The notes under the pieces: model-generated
Databases searched by the model: none
Told to the model about the DNA's origin: nothing
What the model saw: the letters and a program-made list of their open reading frames with translations, nothing else
Program-made: the position numbers and the translations under genes
In this document: in pieces, positions 11,291-20,184 of the stretch
How positions within the stretch are numbered: the first letter of the stretch is position 1
Layout of the letters: each line of letters starts with the position of its first letter
Source: Cryptomeria japonica
Lineage: Eukaryota > Streptophyta > Pinopsida > Cupressales > Cupressaceae
Direction: 5' to 3'
DNA: 64,000 bases
Assembly (NCBI RefSeq): GCF_030272615.1
Contig: NC_081415.1
Location: forward strand, 232,819,303-232,883,302

Positions 11291-11950
11291 TTACTTCTTT
11301 CCTTTTCTGGTTGGTGCAATAGATGCTCTAAAAGTTGACTCAATCTTCTGAACACTGCCATCATAGCTATTCAACTCATATGCAGTCAACTTTGCAATGA
11401 TAGAGTCTAAGGATACCTTGGTTTTGTCAATAGACCTTAGTTCCTGAATAGCTGCAACTCTGATTGCATAGACAGGTAACAATGATCTCAAAACTTTATT
11501 GACAATGGTGGCATCATCAATTGTTCCACCAGTGCTCTTGATATCTCCAACAACAGTCTTGATCCTTATGCCATATTGCTGAATGGTCTCACCTTCAACC
11601 ATCCTCATGTCTTCAAATTTTCCTCTAAGGCTCTCTTCCTTAGCTTGCTTGGCATGCTCATCACCGCCATAAATAGTTTCCAATGTGTCCCATACATCTT
11701 TATGAGTGTCCTTATCTTGTACATCAATGAACTCAATATCAGATAAACTGCTAATAAGGGCTTCCATAACTTGCCCATTTTCTTGAATCTCTCTTTTTTG
11801 ATCATCAGTTAGAGTGCTAGTGGGGATTACATAGATATTCTCAACATAGCTCCAGTGTTGAGCACCCAAACTCTTGATATAGATATTCATTCCGTCCTTC
11901 CATATTTTGAAGTTATCTCTATTGAACTTAGGACCTTCACTCTTCATCAT
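11291..11950 (-). pseudogene. Copia gag (UBN2-type) reading frame
   Basis: A 219-codon frame starting MMKSEGPKFNRDNFKIW matches the gag polyprotein of plant Copia elements (UBN2/retrotran_gag type): a tryptophan-containing N-terminus, a DVWDTLETIYGG block and a QQYGIRIKTVV helix. It would make the particle core. It ends 18 bases before the next frame (zinc knuckle and protease), which is shifted by two, so Gag-Pol continuity is lost or needed a frameshift. The start lies 57 bases downstream of the primer site, a very short leader. Confidence 0.85.
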
Positions 11951-12007
11951 TAAGGCAGGATCTTTTACCTCAAGCGGTTAAGCTTATATCACCGAGGACC
12001 TGGAGTT

Positions 12008-12020
12008 GCTCTAATACCGA
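12008..12020 (-). promoter_or_regulatory. Copia primer binding site (initiator-Met tRNA type)
   Basis: The minus strand reads TCGGTATTAGAGC immediately after the LTR edge at 12022. It differs by few bases from TGGTATCAGAGC, the usual plant initiator-methionine tRNA primer site. Confidence 0.8.
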
Positions 12021-12021
12021 T

Positions 12022-13440
12022 TGATGAATAATGATGAACAACAAATACTCTAACTGGCACTGAGAGGGGGGGGGGGGGGGTGAATTAGTACATACAAAAA
12101 CTACTTTGCAACTTATCAAGTTAAACAATGCTAACCAATTGTCTTCAACTACTGAACTTAACCATGGCAATACCAATTAAACATAGTAAGACTTCAAACA
12201 ACATAAACTGGTAAAACTGAATAGTTCAAATACATTCAATACTTGATAAATACTTCACCCATAAACATATGCATGTGGTATATCAACAATACCATACCCA
12301 TTAGCTCTGCATGCATAATCACTTAAACAAAGAATGCTTAAGCATCACATGAAAAATGCACAACTCATGACACATAGTTTTTTCACGTGGAAACCCAAAT
12401 GGGAAAAACAACGGTGGGGATGAATACCCACAAGCTTGTTTTGAACTCTTTTGAAGCTCGCATCCTGTTAGGAGCCTAGTCCGGTTAAAGACTTTACAAT
12501 AAGGTTCTGCTAGGAACCAATCCTGTTAAAGACCACCCGGTTAAGGGATGGCTACATACCCTGTTGAAGGTTACCTCGCTAGAGGATTTAAAAAACTCAA
12601 TGAACTTGAATCACCTGGTTAGAGGATTTATAGTAAGCCTGTTAAAGCTACTTAGAAAAGGGATTTTCCTTCTGTTGAAATGGTTAGAAGACAATAGGTA
12701 AAAATATGATCTGATAACAACACTATATGCTAAGGTAGATCCTTTTTAGTTCCACTACTCTGCAATCACACTCTGCAGTTTTCACTCATTGGTCTGGCAA
12801 GTATCTCATCACTCAGATACATACTCAAATTTTTCCAACAACTTACAATAACAAACATCATCGACCTTATAAACAACAATTAGGTCGGTAACATAAACCC
12901 TAAACCCTAAGCATCTTAGGTTTACAATTACAAGCAGTCCAATCCTAACCGTCCAAACACATTCCATAGAATGAAACAATCTCAAATAGATCACAAGTCA
13001 TTCTGCATAGTCCATTCTTCACTGCACATAGAAATTAGTAACCCATCACGCTTTCTTCTCATACCGCTAAGAAGAACGTTTATTCTTGAGGTAGACATTT
13101 AATGCAATCGATCTTCACATGCAAGATCCTCAAGGAAATCCTTCACATGCACAAAAATGATGTGGCATCTCAATCTCATCCTTATTTCTTAGCTAACTCA
13201 TCATAAAATATCATTGGTTGCATCGCACAAGCTAGATTGCCAAACCGGAAACCCTAAAGCTAAGACTACCAACTGGTAGTCACACTTAGTGAAACCCTGA
13301 CACCGGTTCACTATATCTCTTCATACCGGTTGACCAACTTGATCATCAATAACAACTTCTTCCAATCTTCATACCGTTTGACCTATACTTATTGACATCA
13401 ATGACAACATACTTTGTCATCAGTTCATCATATGCCAACA
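12022..13440 (-). repeat. 5' LTR of the Copia element
   Basis: 1419 bp, minus strand TGTTGGCATATG...ATTCATCA. It contains a pure G-run of about 15 (plus strand, near 12065), also present but shorter in the other LTR, and several CCGGT motifs. It is bounded on the right by the target duplication GACAT. Confidence 0.9.
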
Positions 13441-14262
13441 GACATGTCTATGCTCCAGGCTATATTGGAATCTCCTGATTATCTATTGTCCTTTTGAGGT
13501 TCATGGTACCCTCAAAATAATCTGCATTCCTTGAAAGGAACATATGCATGAGTAAAGATCACCAAGAGAATTTAACACCAACAACCTGATTCTTAATGTC
13601 TAATAACCCCTCATGGATCTTTTCCTCAAGATAAGGGGCAAAGTCAAAAACTACTGTAAAGTCTGGATGCTGTACTTGCATAGCCATGTACATGAAATCA
13701 TGCATTATTACTGTAATAGGACTAAAACCCAATACTTGGCATAAAGAGAAGAAAGTAGTCTAGAAATAGGGAGTGAAAGCACCAATTGGGAACGACTCTT
13801 CTGAACTAGGGCCGATATGGTATATTATACTTCCCGCTTTGGCTAAGTGCATTGGAAGGAAAATCTTTCTAATGAATTCCTTCATCTTGTAATACTCTAC
13901 CTTCTGTTCATTTAAATATACTGGTACCAGGCTAGGGGATGGCTCATATAAGTCAAAAATATCTTGAAATTCCTCCCTTTTGATGGTTAAAAGTATCTCC
14001 CCATCATTTCCCTTGATAACCCTTGAAATTGGGTCATATCTGTTGGCAACAACCTTGAGCAAATGGACATCCATAAAAACACCTAGTACTACCAACTTGC
14101 CCAAGTCATACTACCAAGGACTAGATAATGGGGAATTTAATTTCCTTAGTCCATACCATAATTTAAAAATCTCTAACCCAGTTGCCAGTATATTAGCATC
14201 CGCCAAACAGAATGCTTTGTTAGTTAACCCTTCCCCTACGGTTTTTCCGTCCACAAACCTCT
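13441..14262 (-). pseudogene. N-terminal part of the unrecognised minus-strand gene
   Basis: Read through from about 14262 on the minus strand the frame is open except for a stop near 14112, one near 13757 and one near 13550. It encodes a globular region with YDPISRVIKGNDGEILLTI, a form that loosely recalls the N-terminal part of plant transposon-associated or PMD-like proteins; this is only an impression. Later residues (HDFMYMAMQVQHPDF, NQVVGVKFSW) lead to the Copia insertion point, after which the gene resumes at 7692 with a further frame change. No start Met with clear context was seen, so a 5' exon may lie further right. Confidence 0.45.
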
Positions 14263-15647
14263 GCCCCTGTTATCTTCTACAACTAGGGCTTTCTACTATA
14301 TCTCCAAGTTTGGGAAATAAAACTAGGGCTTATTACAATTTTTTTAAATTTCTAGAGTAATTCAAACAGATTTCACTATTTTCTGTCTTGTATCTTAACC
14401 CTAGAACAAATTAAATTTTCTTTTTGCAATCTTTCACAATTAGTAATATAATTTTGTTTCAAGAATATATGGAGAGCTCAGATAAACTTACTGCTTTTGA
14501 TTTTCACTAGAAATGACAATTCCGTGTCGCAGAGGGTCGTTTCAGTCTCCTTTAGCAACAAAAAATTCTTCAGAATCGTTATGAAATCTTTTTTGAATTT
14601 TTTTTTAAAAGTCTTTTAATTATTGTCCGGGAAAGGACACAAATGTCTCATCTGCCATTAATATTTGCGCGAGCGAAACAATGACTTATAGCTTTGTATT
14701 TAAGAAGTTTGAAAACTAGCCATCGATTGTCCTCCTAGTTGGCCAATCCAACGACCATCTCCTTGTTGACTCATCACTTGTTCTTTCATCTATATCAATG
14801 GCCCCACAAAATCATGACAAATCAACAATACCTCATCTTTTTGTCGAACTCCGTCAGCGGCCCCACTGTAGGTCTTTCTGGCCAATTCGAGGCACGTGGC
14901 ATCATCCCGTGATGCCGTGGTTCATAACCACCTCGCAACTTCCATTGCAAAAATACAAGAGCCGTTTAATCTATTCAAACTTTACCACCTAGCATAGTTC
15001 CTATTGACTCTTCTTGAACTTAAAAATTGAGCACCTTTTACCTCAGGATAAAACATCCTCGTTCATTATGATAATGTGCAAATTGATGAGATTGTTAGTA
15101 GCTTGACCTTTACCGCTTGAGAACTGGTAACACAAAGCTTTCGACCGGTTGCGCTGCTAACCCTGCCAGTTTTTGCCAATAACACACGACACAATCTCGT
15201 GATGCCGCGGTCTTTAAAATCCTCACTTCTTTGATCGCGGGGAAGCACCATCCGTCGGATTTATCCTGTCTTTAACAAACAACGGGAGTGTTTAGGACTT
15301 TTTGGACTTAGGAAAAAATAAGCGCGGGCATAAGTATTTTAAAGGGGAACCGATTATAGGGAATTTCATGCAGATGACTCAGGAATAGCATATTCACGAA
15401 TCGGTTAATCACCACTTAATACTTAGAAAATGAAAATGGCCCTGCAAACAAAAGTAGAATCCTCAACCTTAAGTGAGAAAAAAGGTAACAATAGAATATA
15501 TCAAGGACCAAAAACTCACTTTCAAACCACTTTTTAATCATAAAAGACACAACCCTTATAGCCCTAAAATATGATAACTTGACCAAGGGCAAAATAAAAC
15601 CAAGATGACCAAATTTTGCAAGACATAATTTTAGGTCCTATCACAAA
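14263..15647. other. 1.4 kb without a gene; possible upstream region of the minus-strand gene
   Basis: No open frame of note. The sequence is more GC-rich between about 14740 and 15260 and has a G-box core CACGTG at 14893-14898. Two related short blocks containing CGTGATGCCG occur near 14909 and 15199. It lies directly upstream of the minus-strand gene and could hold its promoter, but no convincing TATA/start pair was found. The last 300 bp are AT-rich down to the array edge. Confidence 0.35.
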
Positions 15648-16328
15648 CCATTAATTTTTACAACCTAGGTTCAAACCCCACGGTTTTGTCTCTACCGTGT
15701 TAAAAATGGAGTACCCTTACCTTGGGGAGAACCTTGGAGAAATAGTGGGGCTTCTTGCCTATAGTGCTTACATCCTTGGTTCAAACTATTAATTTTTTGG
15801 GGATGACCTTTTGGTGAAATGGTGAGACTTCTTGCCTGTAGTGCCTACAACCTAGGTTCAAACCCCATGGGTTCGTCTCTACCATGTTAAAAATGAAGTA
15901 CCCTTACTTTGGGGAGAACCTTGGAGAAATAGTGGGGCTTCTTGCCTGTAGTGCTTACATCCTTGGTTCAAACCATTAATTTTAAACCTTTTGGTGAAAT
16001 GACAGGGCTTCTTTCCTGTAGTGCCTACAACCTAGGTTCGAACCCCATGGGTTCACCTCTATCGTGTTAAAAATGTAGTACCCTTACCTTGGGGAGAACC
16101 TTGGAGAAATAGTGGGGCTTCTTGCCTGTAGTGCTTACATCCTTGGTTCAAACCATTAATATTGACCTTTTGGTGAAATGGTGGGGCTTCTTGCTTGTAG
16201 TGCCCACAACCTAGGTTCAAACACCATGGGTTCGTCTCTACCATGTTAAAAATGGAGTACCCTTACCTTGGGGAGAACCTTGGAGAAATAGTGGGGCTTC
16301 TTGCCTGTAGTGCTTACATCCTTGGTTC
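15648..16328 (+). repeat. Tandem array B of the dimeric tRNA-like unit (left part)
   Basis: The same unit as array A: landmark CCTAGGTTC at 15664, 15851, 16031 and 16210 (steps 187, 180, 179). A-box-like TGGTGAAATGG and B-box GGTTCAAACCC are kept in most units. The array is interrupted exactly inside a B box (GGTTC at 16324-16328) by the Tat-lineage element and resumes at 29037 with GGTTCAAACCATTAATTTTT. Confidence 0.88.
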
Positions 16329-16671
16329 TGTAGCGTCATAAATTGTACGCACTTGCTAAAGCAGTACAATTTCACATCTAGTTTAGCACCCACCTTGGCG
16401 CAATTTGCATTTTGCATTGCATTTCTCCTTTAGCACTTAATTAATCAAATTAATAAGGTCTAAGGTCCTATTTCATCATCCTTCACATCATAAAGTCGGG
16501 CCCTTTCATTAAAGTGTGCCCCTTTTCATTTTATTCCTCCAATACATCATCTAATCAAAAACCCTAATTAGGCCTTCTTTTGGACTTGGGGGTTTGATTT
16601 CGGGGGTCAAAACATCTCGAAATCACCTGTAACTTCGGGATTCTCTCTAAAATCATCAAATCTGACGACCC

Positions 16672-16752
16672 TGAGAATTTGGTGAAAAGTTGCTCGGACC
16701 ATGGCGCCCGGAGTGCACACGGTCCCGGACATTTTTCCCGAAATTTTAGGAG
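16672..16752 (+). repeat. Hairpin module in the 5' LTR
   Basis: The inner stem runs 16696-16725: GGACCATGGCGCC on the left and GTGCACACGGTCC on the right. Outer arms AATTTGGTGAAAAGTTGC and GGACATTTTTCCCGAAATTT extend the inverted repeat to about 80 nt. A related module occurs in the other LTR and in the Gag-only element. Confidence 0.75.
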
Positions 16753-17465
16753 CACGATCCAATCATAAAATAAAGCTTAACCCCAAGAAATTGACGGGAT
16801 ATTCAATCTCTAGGTCGGCCAAAAGTTGGAATTAAGACCTAGGGTTTCATACATAAGAGCTCTCTTTCTTGATTAGAAGGGATCCGAATTTTGTTTTCAG
16901 GAACCTCATATGCAGTGAAAGAGTAGATCTTTGAAGACTTCAACAACTCTCAACATTCATCCTCCAAGCATTCATCAAATCCATTCATTCACTTAGGGCT
17001 TTGAAGGCATTGAAGAGCAATAAGGGATCACCGACTAAAGATTGGCTTGTATCCTTTCCTTGGGGTTGGGTATGATTTCATGTTGTTTTCATGTCTTTGC
17101 ATAAGCCTCATTATGTCACTTACATTCATGCTTTAGATCACTTGGCATCTTGATTTGGAGCATTTACATTGTCATTTACAAGCAATTAGGGTTTACTTTC
17201 TAGGTTGCTCTAGTTTGCTTACTTGCATTTTAGATCTTGCACACACACAAGGTCTGCACACACATTACTTTTACAATACAACTTGGCTATTCATGGAGGT
17301 GGAAATCACCGAAGCGGGGGTTTGACTAAGGCAAAACCCTATATAGCTGCCCAAACACCTTTTCAGATATAAGTGCAGATTTCGGGATTCAGACAACGCC
17401 GCAAGTTGCAGATCCGAAAGAAGCAGACGGAGACGGAACCATACACCAAGTTGCAGAGCAGAAGA

Positions 17466-17562
17466 CCAGGACAGGGGCATGGGGCGCCTTGGTCCTGCCA
17501 GGACAGGGGCGCTAGGCGCCCTAGTCCCTGGGACAGGGGCGCTGGGCGCCCTGGTCCTCCTG
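17466..17562 (+). repeat. Three tandem GGCGCC palindromes in the 5' LTR
   Basis: Three ~32-bp units of the form CAGGACAGGGGCGCT-GGCGCCCTGGTCC, each a self-complementary hairpin. A fourth, diverged unit lies at 17630-17664. The region is far more GC-rich than its surroundings. The same block is in the 3' LTR at 28503-28598. Confidence 0.8.
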
Positions 17563-17987
17563 ACAGACAACAATTTTTAGCATTTCTGATAGTTTTCCAG
17601 ATTGCAAAGTGGCAGTTTCAGGTGCAGAATCAGGACAGGGGCGCCCGCGTCCCTGTCCTAAACATTTTCACTCAAATTTTGACTCCGGGTATGCATCTGC
17701 ATTCTTGTCTTGTCCTTATGTTTGCAGCTTTCCATTGTTTAAGTTCAATTCTGCAATCTTGTTATTAGTTCATACTTGCATTTTAGGGTTAGGAATTGAA
17801 CTTGCATAATCTTACCTTTCAATTACAAAAAAGGAATAGAAACCCTAATAGGTAGCCTGTGGCTCTCTCTTTCACCAAAAAGAAGTAGCCAATTGTGCGA
17901 TACCTCTAGGCTCTTTCGTATTCCGTAGTGTGTGACAAAAGGTAGGATTAGGACATGTTGGCCTAGTCTCGCTTTTTCCCCCACACA

Positions 17988-18007
17988 GGTGAACCCGACG
18001 TGAATCG
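17988..18007 (+). promoter_or_regulatory. Primer binding site of the Tat element
   Basis: GGTGAACCCGACGTGAATCG follows the LTR end directly. Its first 17 bases are identical to those next to the 5' LTR of the Gag-only element (53337-53354, minus strand). It would pair with the CCA-bearing 3' end of a tRNA; the tRNA species was not identified. Confidence 0.8.
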
Positions 18008-18182
18008 AATTATTTCTTTCTCTCGCATTGCATTTGTTAGATCTAGATCTAGATTTAGTGTGTTTCATTTAAGTTTCATTTTCAAAAAAAAAAAAGAAGA
18101 AAAAGGAAAAGGAAAAAAAAGAGAGAGTGTGTTTCTTTGTTTCTTTGCATTGTGTGTCTCAGTTTTATGCAACTTTTTCAAA

Positions 18183-19136
18183 ATGTCAGATTGTTATTTG
18201 CAAGATGTTCATATTTATGATGACGTATGCAATTATGCTGATTATGAGTATAGCCAAGATGAATTAGATGAAGCTTTAGATGAGTATTTGAATCCTAAAG
18301 AGGCCAAACCTTCGTTTTACCAAAAACTCATAAACCTTGTTACTATGCCATTTCGTTGTGATGAGAAAGATAAGTTGAATGATTCCTCTCAAGGGTACAT
18401 TCCTATCAACTCTTCCACTGAATCTAGTAACATGGTTGTTTTCAATAATCCCCTCTATGAGGAGATGTCTCCTTTTGAATCAAAAGATAAGCCTTTTAAT
18501 AGATATGATCATGCTTTGTTGGATGATGCTCTTGATGACTTTGTGGCTTTATCGAAATCTCTAAACAAAAACAAAACTTCTAAATTAGTTAACATGATAA
18601 ACCTGAATGAGCATAATAAGCCTCTCTTTGAAGTCCAAGGTGCTTGTCCTTCTCCCACCTTTCAAGTTCCTAAATCACCTCTCCTTACTGTCCAAGGGAG
18701 GTATGATTCCTTTCTTACTCCAAATAAACCTATCATCACTGTGCAAGGAAGAAAACCTATAAGTCCTTATAATTATGCCAAGCAATTAACTAGAGAGAGT
18801 TATCATGCGGTTGCCCATACTTATCATACTAGAAATAATAGGCAACCTAATCCTCCTCCGGTTATTTTAGTTTCTCTTCCGAATCCTCAACCAATTCTTC
18901 CACAAGCTCCACGCATTTCACAAGTTCTTAGTAAGGAATATGATCTCATAGAACAACTTAAAGCTACCCCTGCTAAGATATCCCTTTGGGATTTGATTCA
19001 AACTTCTTCTGCTCATCACAGAATGTTACAAGATGCTTTGAAAGATTTGAATGTTCCTCCACCGAATACATCTAGTAATATAGTGTCTTTGGTTAACTCT
19101 GTGATGAATCCTAAAGCTCATATTGTGTTTACTTAA
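18183..19136 (+). CDS. Tat ORF1: Gag-position protein without capsid or zinc-knuckle motifs
   Basis: The ATG at 18183 (MSDCYLQDV) is the first good start after the leader; the frame is open upstream to 18000 but that is leader. The 317-residue product is acidic at the N-terminus (DEALDEYL; a related ALLDDALDDFV follows near residue 115) and has three copies of a short motif around VQGR/VQGA near residues 155-195. Its C-terminus (ISLWDLIQTSSAHH, LQDALKDLNVP) matches the linker that normally lies between Gag and protease in Tat elements. No capsid major-homology-like block and no CCHC knuckle was found, so this is not an ordinary Gag. The protease frame follows after a TAA at 19134-19136. Function unknown. 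Confidence 0.7.
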   Translation: MSDCYLQDVHIYDDVCNYADYEYSQDELDEALDEYLNPKEAKPSFYQKLINLVTMPFRCDEKDKLNDSSQGYIPINSSTESSNMVVFNNPLYEEMSPFESKDKPFNRYDHALLDDALDDFVALSKSLNKNKTSKLVNMINLNEHNKPLFEVQGACPSPTFQVPKSPLLTVQGRYDSFLTPNKPIITVQGRKPISPYNYAKQLTRESYHAVAHTYHTRNNRQPNPPPVILVSLPNPQPILPQAPRISQVLSKEYDLIEQLKATPAKISLWDLIQTSSAHHRMLQDALKDLNVPPPNTSSNIVSLVNSVMNPKAHIVFT

Positions 19137-20184
19137 GATGAGTTGCCCACTAGTGAAATTCAACATCAATATGATCCCTTGATGATTGTGGTTATCATAA
19201 ATGATACTGCTATAAGATGAACACTAGTAGATAATGGCTCTGGTCTTAATGTGTGTAGCATTAATCTTTTGCATAAAATGAATGTGGATACATCCCTAAT
19301 TGAGCCTGACTCATCCTATTCGAGGCTTTGATAATGTGGCTAAAACTTCATTAGGTACTATCACCTTACTTGTCACAGTGGGGCCTGTTACTTTGCCTAC
19401 TCCTATCCATGTTATGTCAGGAAATCTAACATACAACTTGCTATTAGGGAGACCTTGGATTCATAGTATGCAAGCGGTCCCCTTTACATTGCATAGACAA
19501 GTTAAATTTATTTATAATAATAAAACATATACCTTGATAGGTGATACTAATTTCCAATCTTGTTTACAAACATCTACTTCCAAAGGGGGTTCTTCTAAAC
19601 CTTCCTCGTCTAGTGATGACTCTTTAAACAAGATACCTATCGATGAATCCTCGCTCTTTGATGATCAAAATTATTTGGATGAGTCTGGAGCTCGACTTGA
19701 ATCTACACATAAGAAGGATTTTGATCCTGAGAAGGTTCTCGCAGAAGATGTTTGGGGATCTCTTGATTTTAATCCTACCTTTGTAGGTGAATATAAGGTT
19801 CCTTCTAGAGAGCTTAAAGCTGAAAAGAAGGAAGAAGCTAAAAATCAATCAACATTACCTGAGCCTATGAGCAATAACTTCGTGGCCGCTTCTCAAAATT
19901 CTTCTCCTCACACTTCCAATTCTGAAGGGTTTGATTCTTTGTCTTATGAAAAACCACCTTCTCTTTCTGAAATGGCTGATCATTATGGTCGTGGTTTTCG
20001 TATTCTAGCTAAGCATGGGTATAATGGAAATGGCTGTGGCACTCACGAACAAGGAATAAAAGTTCCTCTAGAGAATAATCTTTATGATTATGCCTTTGGA
20101 CTTGGTTATAATCCCTGCAAGCGCACTAAAGCTTCTAGAAGACCATGTATTAGTGTTAATGTTATTTCTACATCTCTACCATGA
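19137..20184 (+). pseudogene. Tat aspartic protease with G-patch-like segment (broken)
   Basis: In the same frame as ORF1, the active-site block LVDNGSGLN lies near 19224-19250, after a TGA around 19218. Asp-Asn-Gly in place of Asp-Thr/Ser-Gly is common in this lineage. A frameshift near 19315 moves the rest to another frame (19300-20184), which holds the flap and the C-terminal signature LLLGRPWIHSMQAVP near 19440. From about 19990 to 20120 a glycine-rich stretch (GYNGNGCG, QGIKVPL, GLGYNP) resembles a G-patch, an RNA-binding element known after protease in some retroviruses. The frame ends in TGA overlapping the next ATG (ATGA at 20181-20184). Confidence 0.8.

Larger units (their letters stand above)
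7693..13440 (-). mobile_element. Truncated Ty1/Copia LTR retrotransposon with target duplication GACAT
   Basis: Two direct LTRs (7693-9118 and 12022-13440) flank gag-pol remnants on the minus strand. GACAT stands at 7688-7692 and again at 13441-13445, so the element inserted as a unit. Gene order gag, protease, integrase, RT is that of Copia. Most of RT and all of RNase H are gone: the coding sequence runs straight into the 3' LTR at about 9118, and that LTR lacks its first four bases (TGTT). In-frame stops and frameshifts show it is dead. It splits the unrecognised minus-strand gene. Confidence 0.93.
16329..17987 (+). repeat. 5' LTR of the Tat element
   Basis: Starts TGTAGCGTCATAAATTG and ends CCCCCACACA. 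It contains the hairpin module near 16672-16752 and three tandem GGCGCC-type palindromes at 17466-17562. A TATATAG near 17340 could be the TATA box; if so, the GGCGCC array would lie in the transcribed R/U5 part. Highly similar to 27366-29036. Confidence 0.95.

Noticed and set aside
14700-15260. Host gene promoter with G-box
   Set aside because: A CACGTG alone is weak evidence, and no TATA/start pair ties it to a gene; kept only as a note on the spacer.
17271-17768. Frames over the GGCGCC arrays in the LTRs (also 28410-28858)
   Set aside because: Open only because the GC-rich palindromes lack stops; they cross the presumed R/U5 region on both strands.
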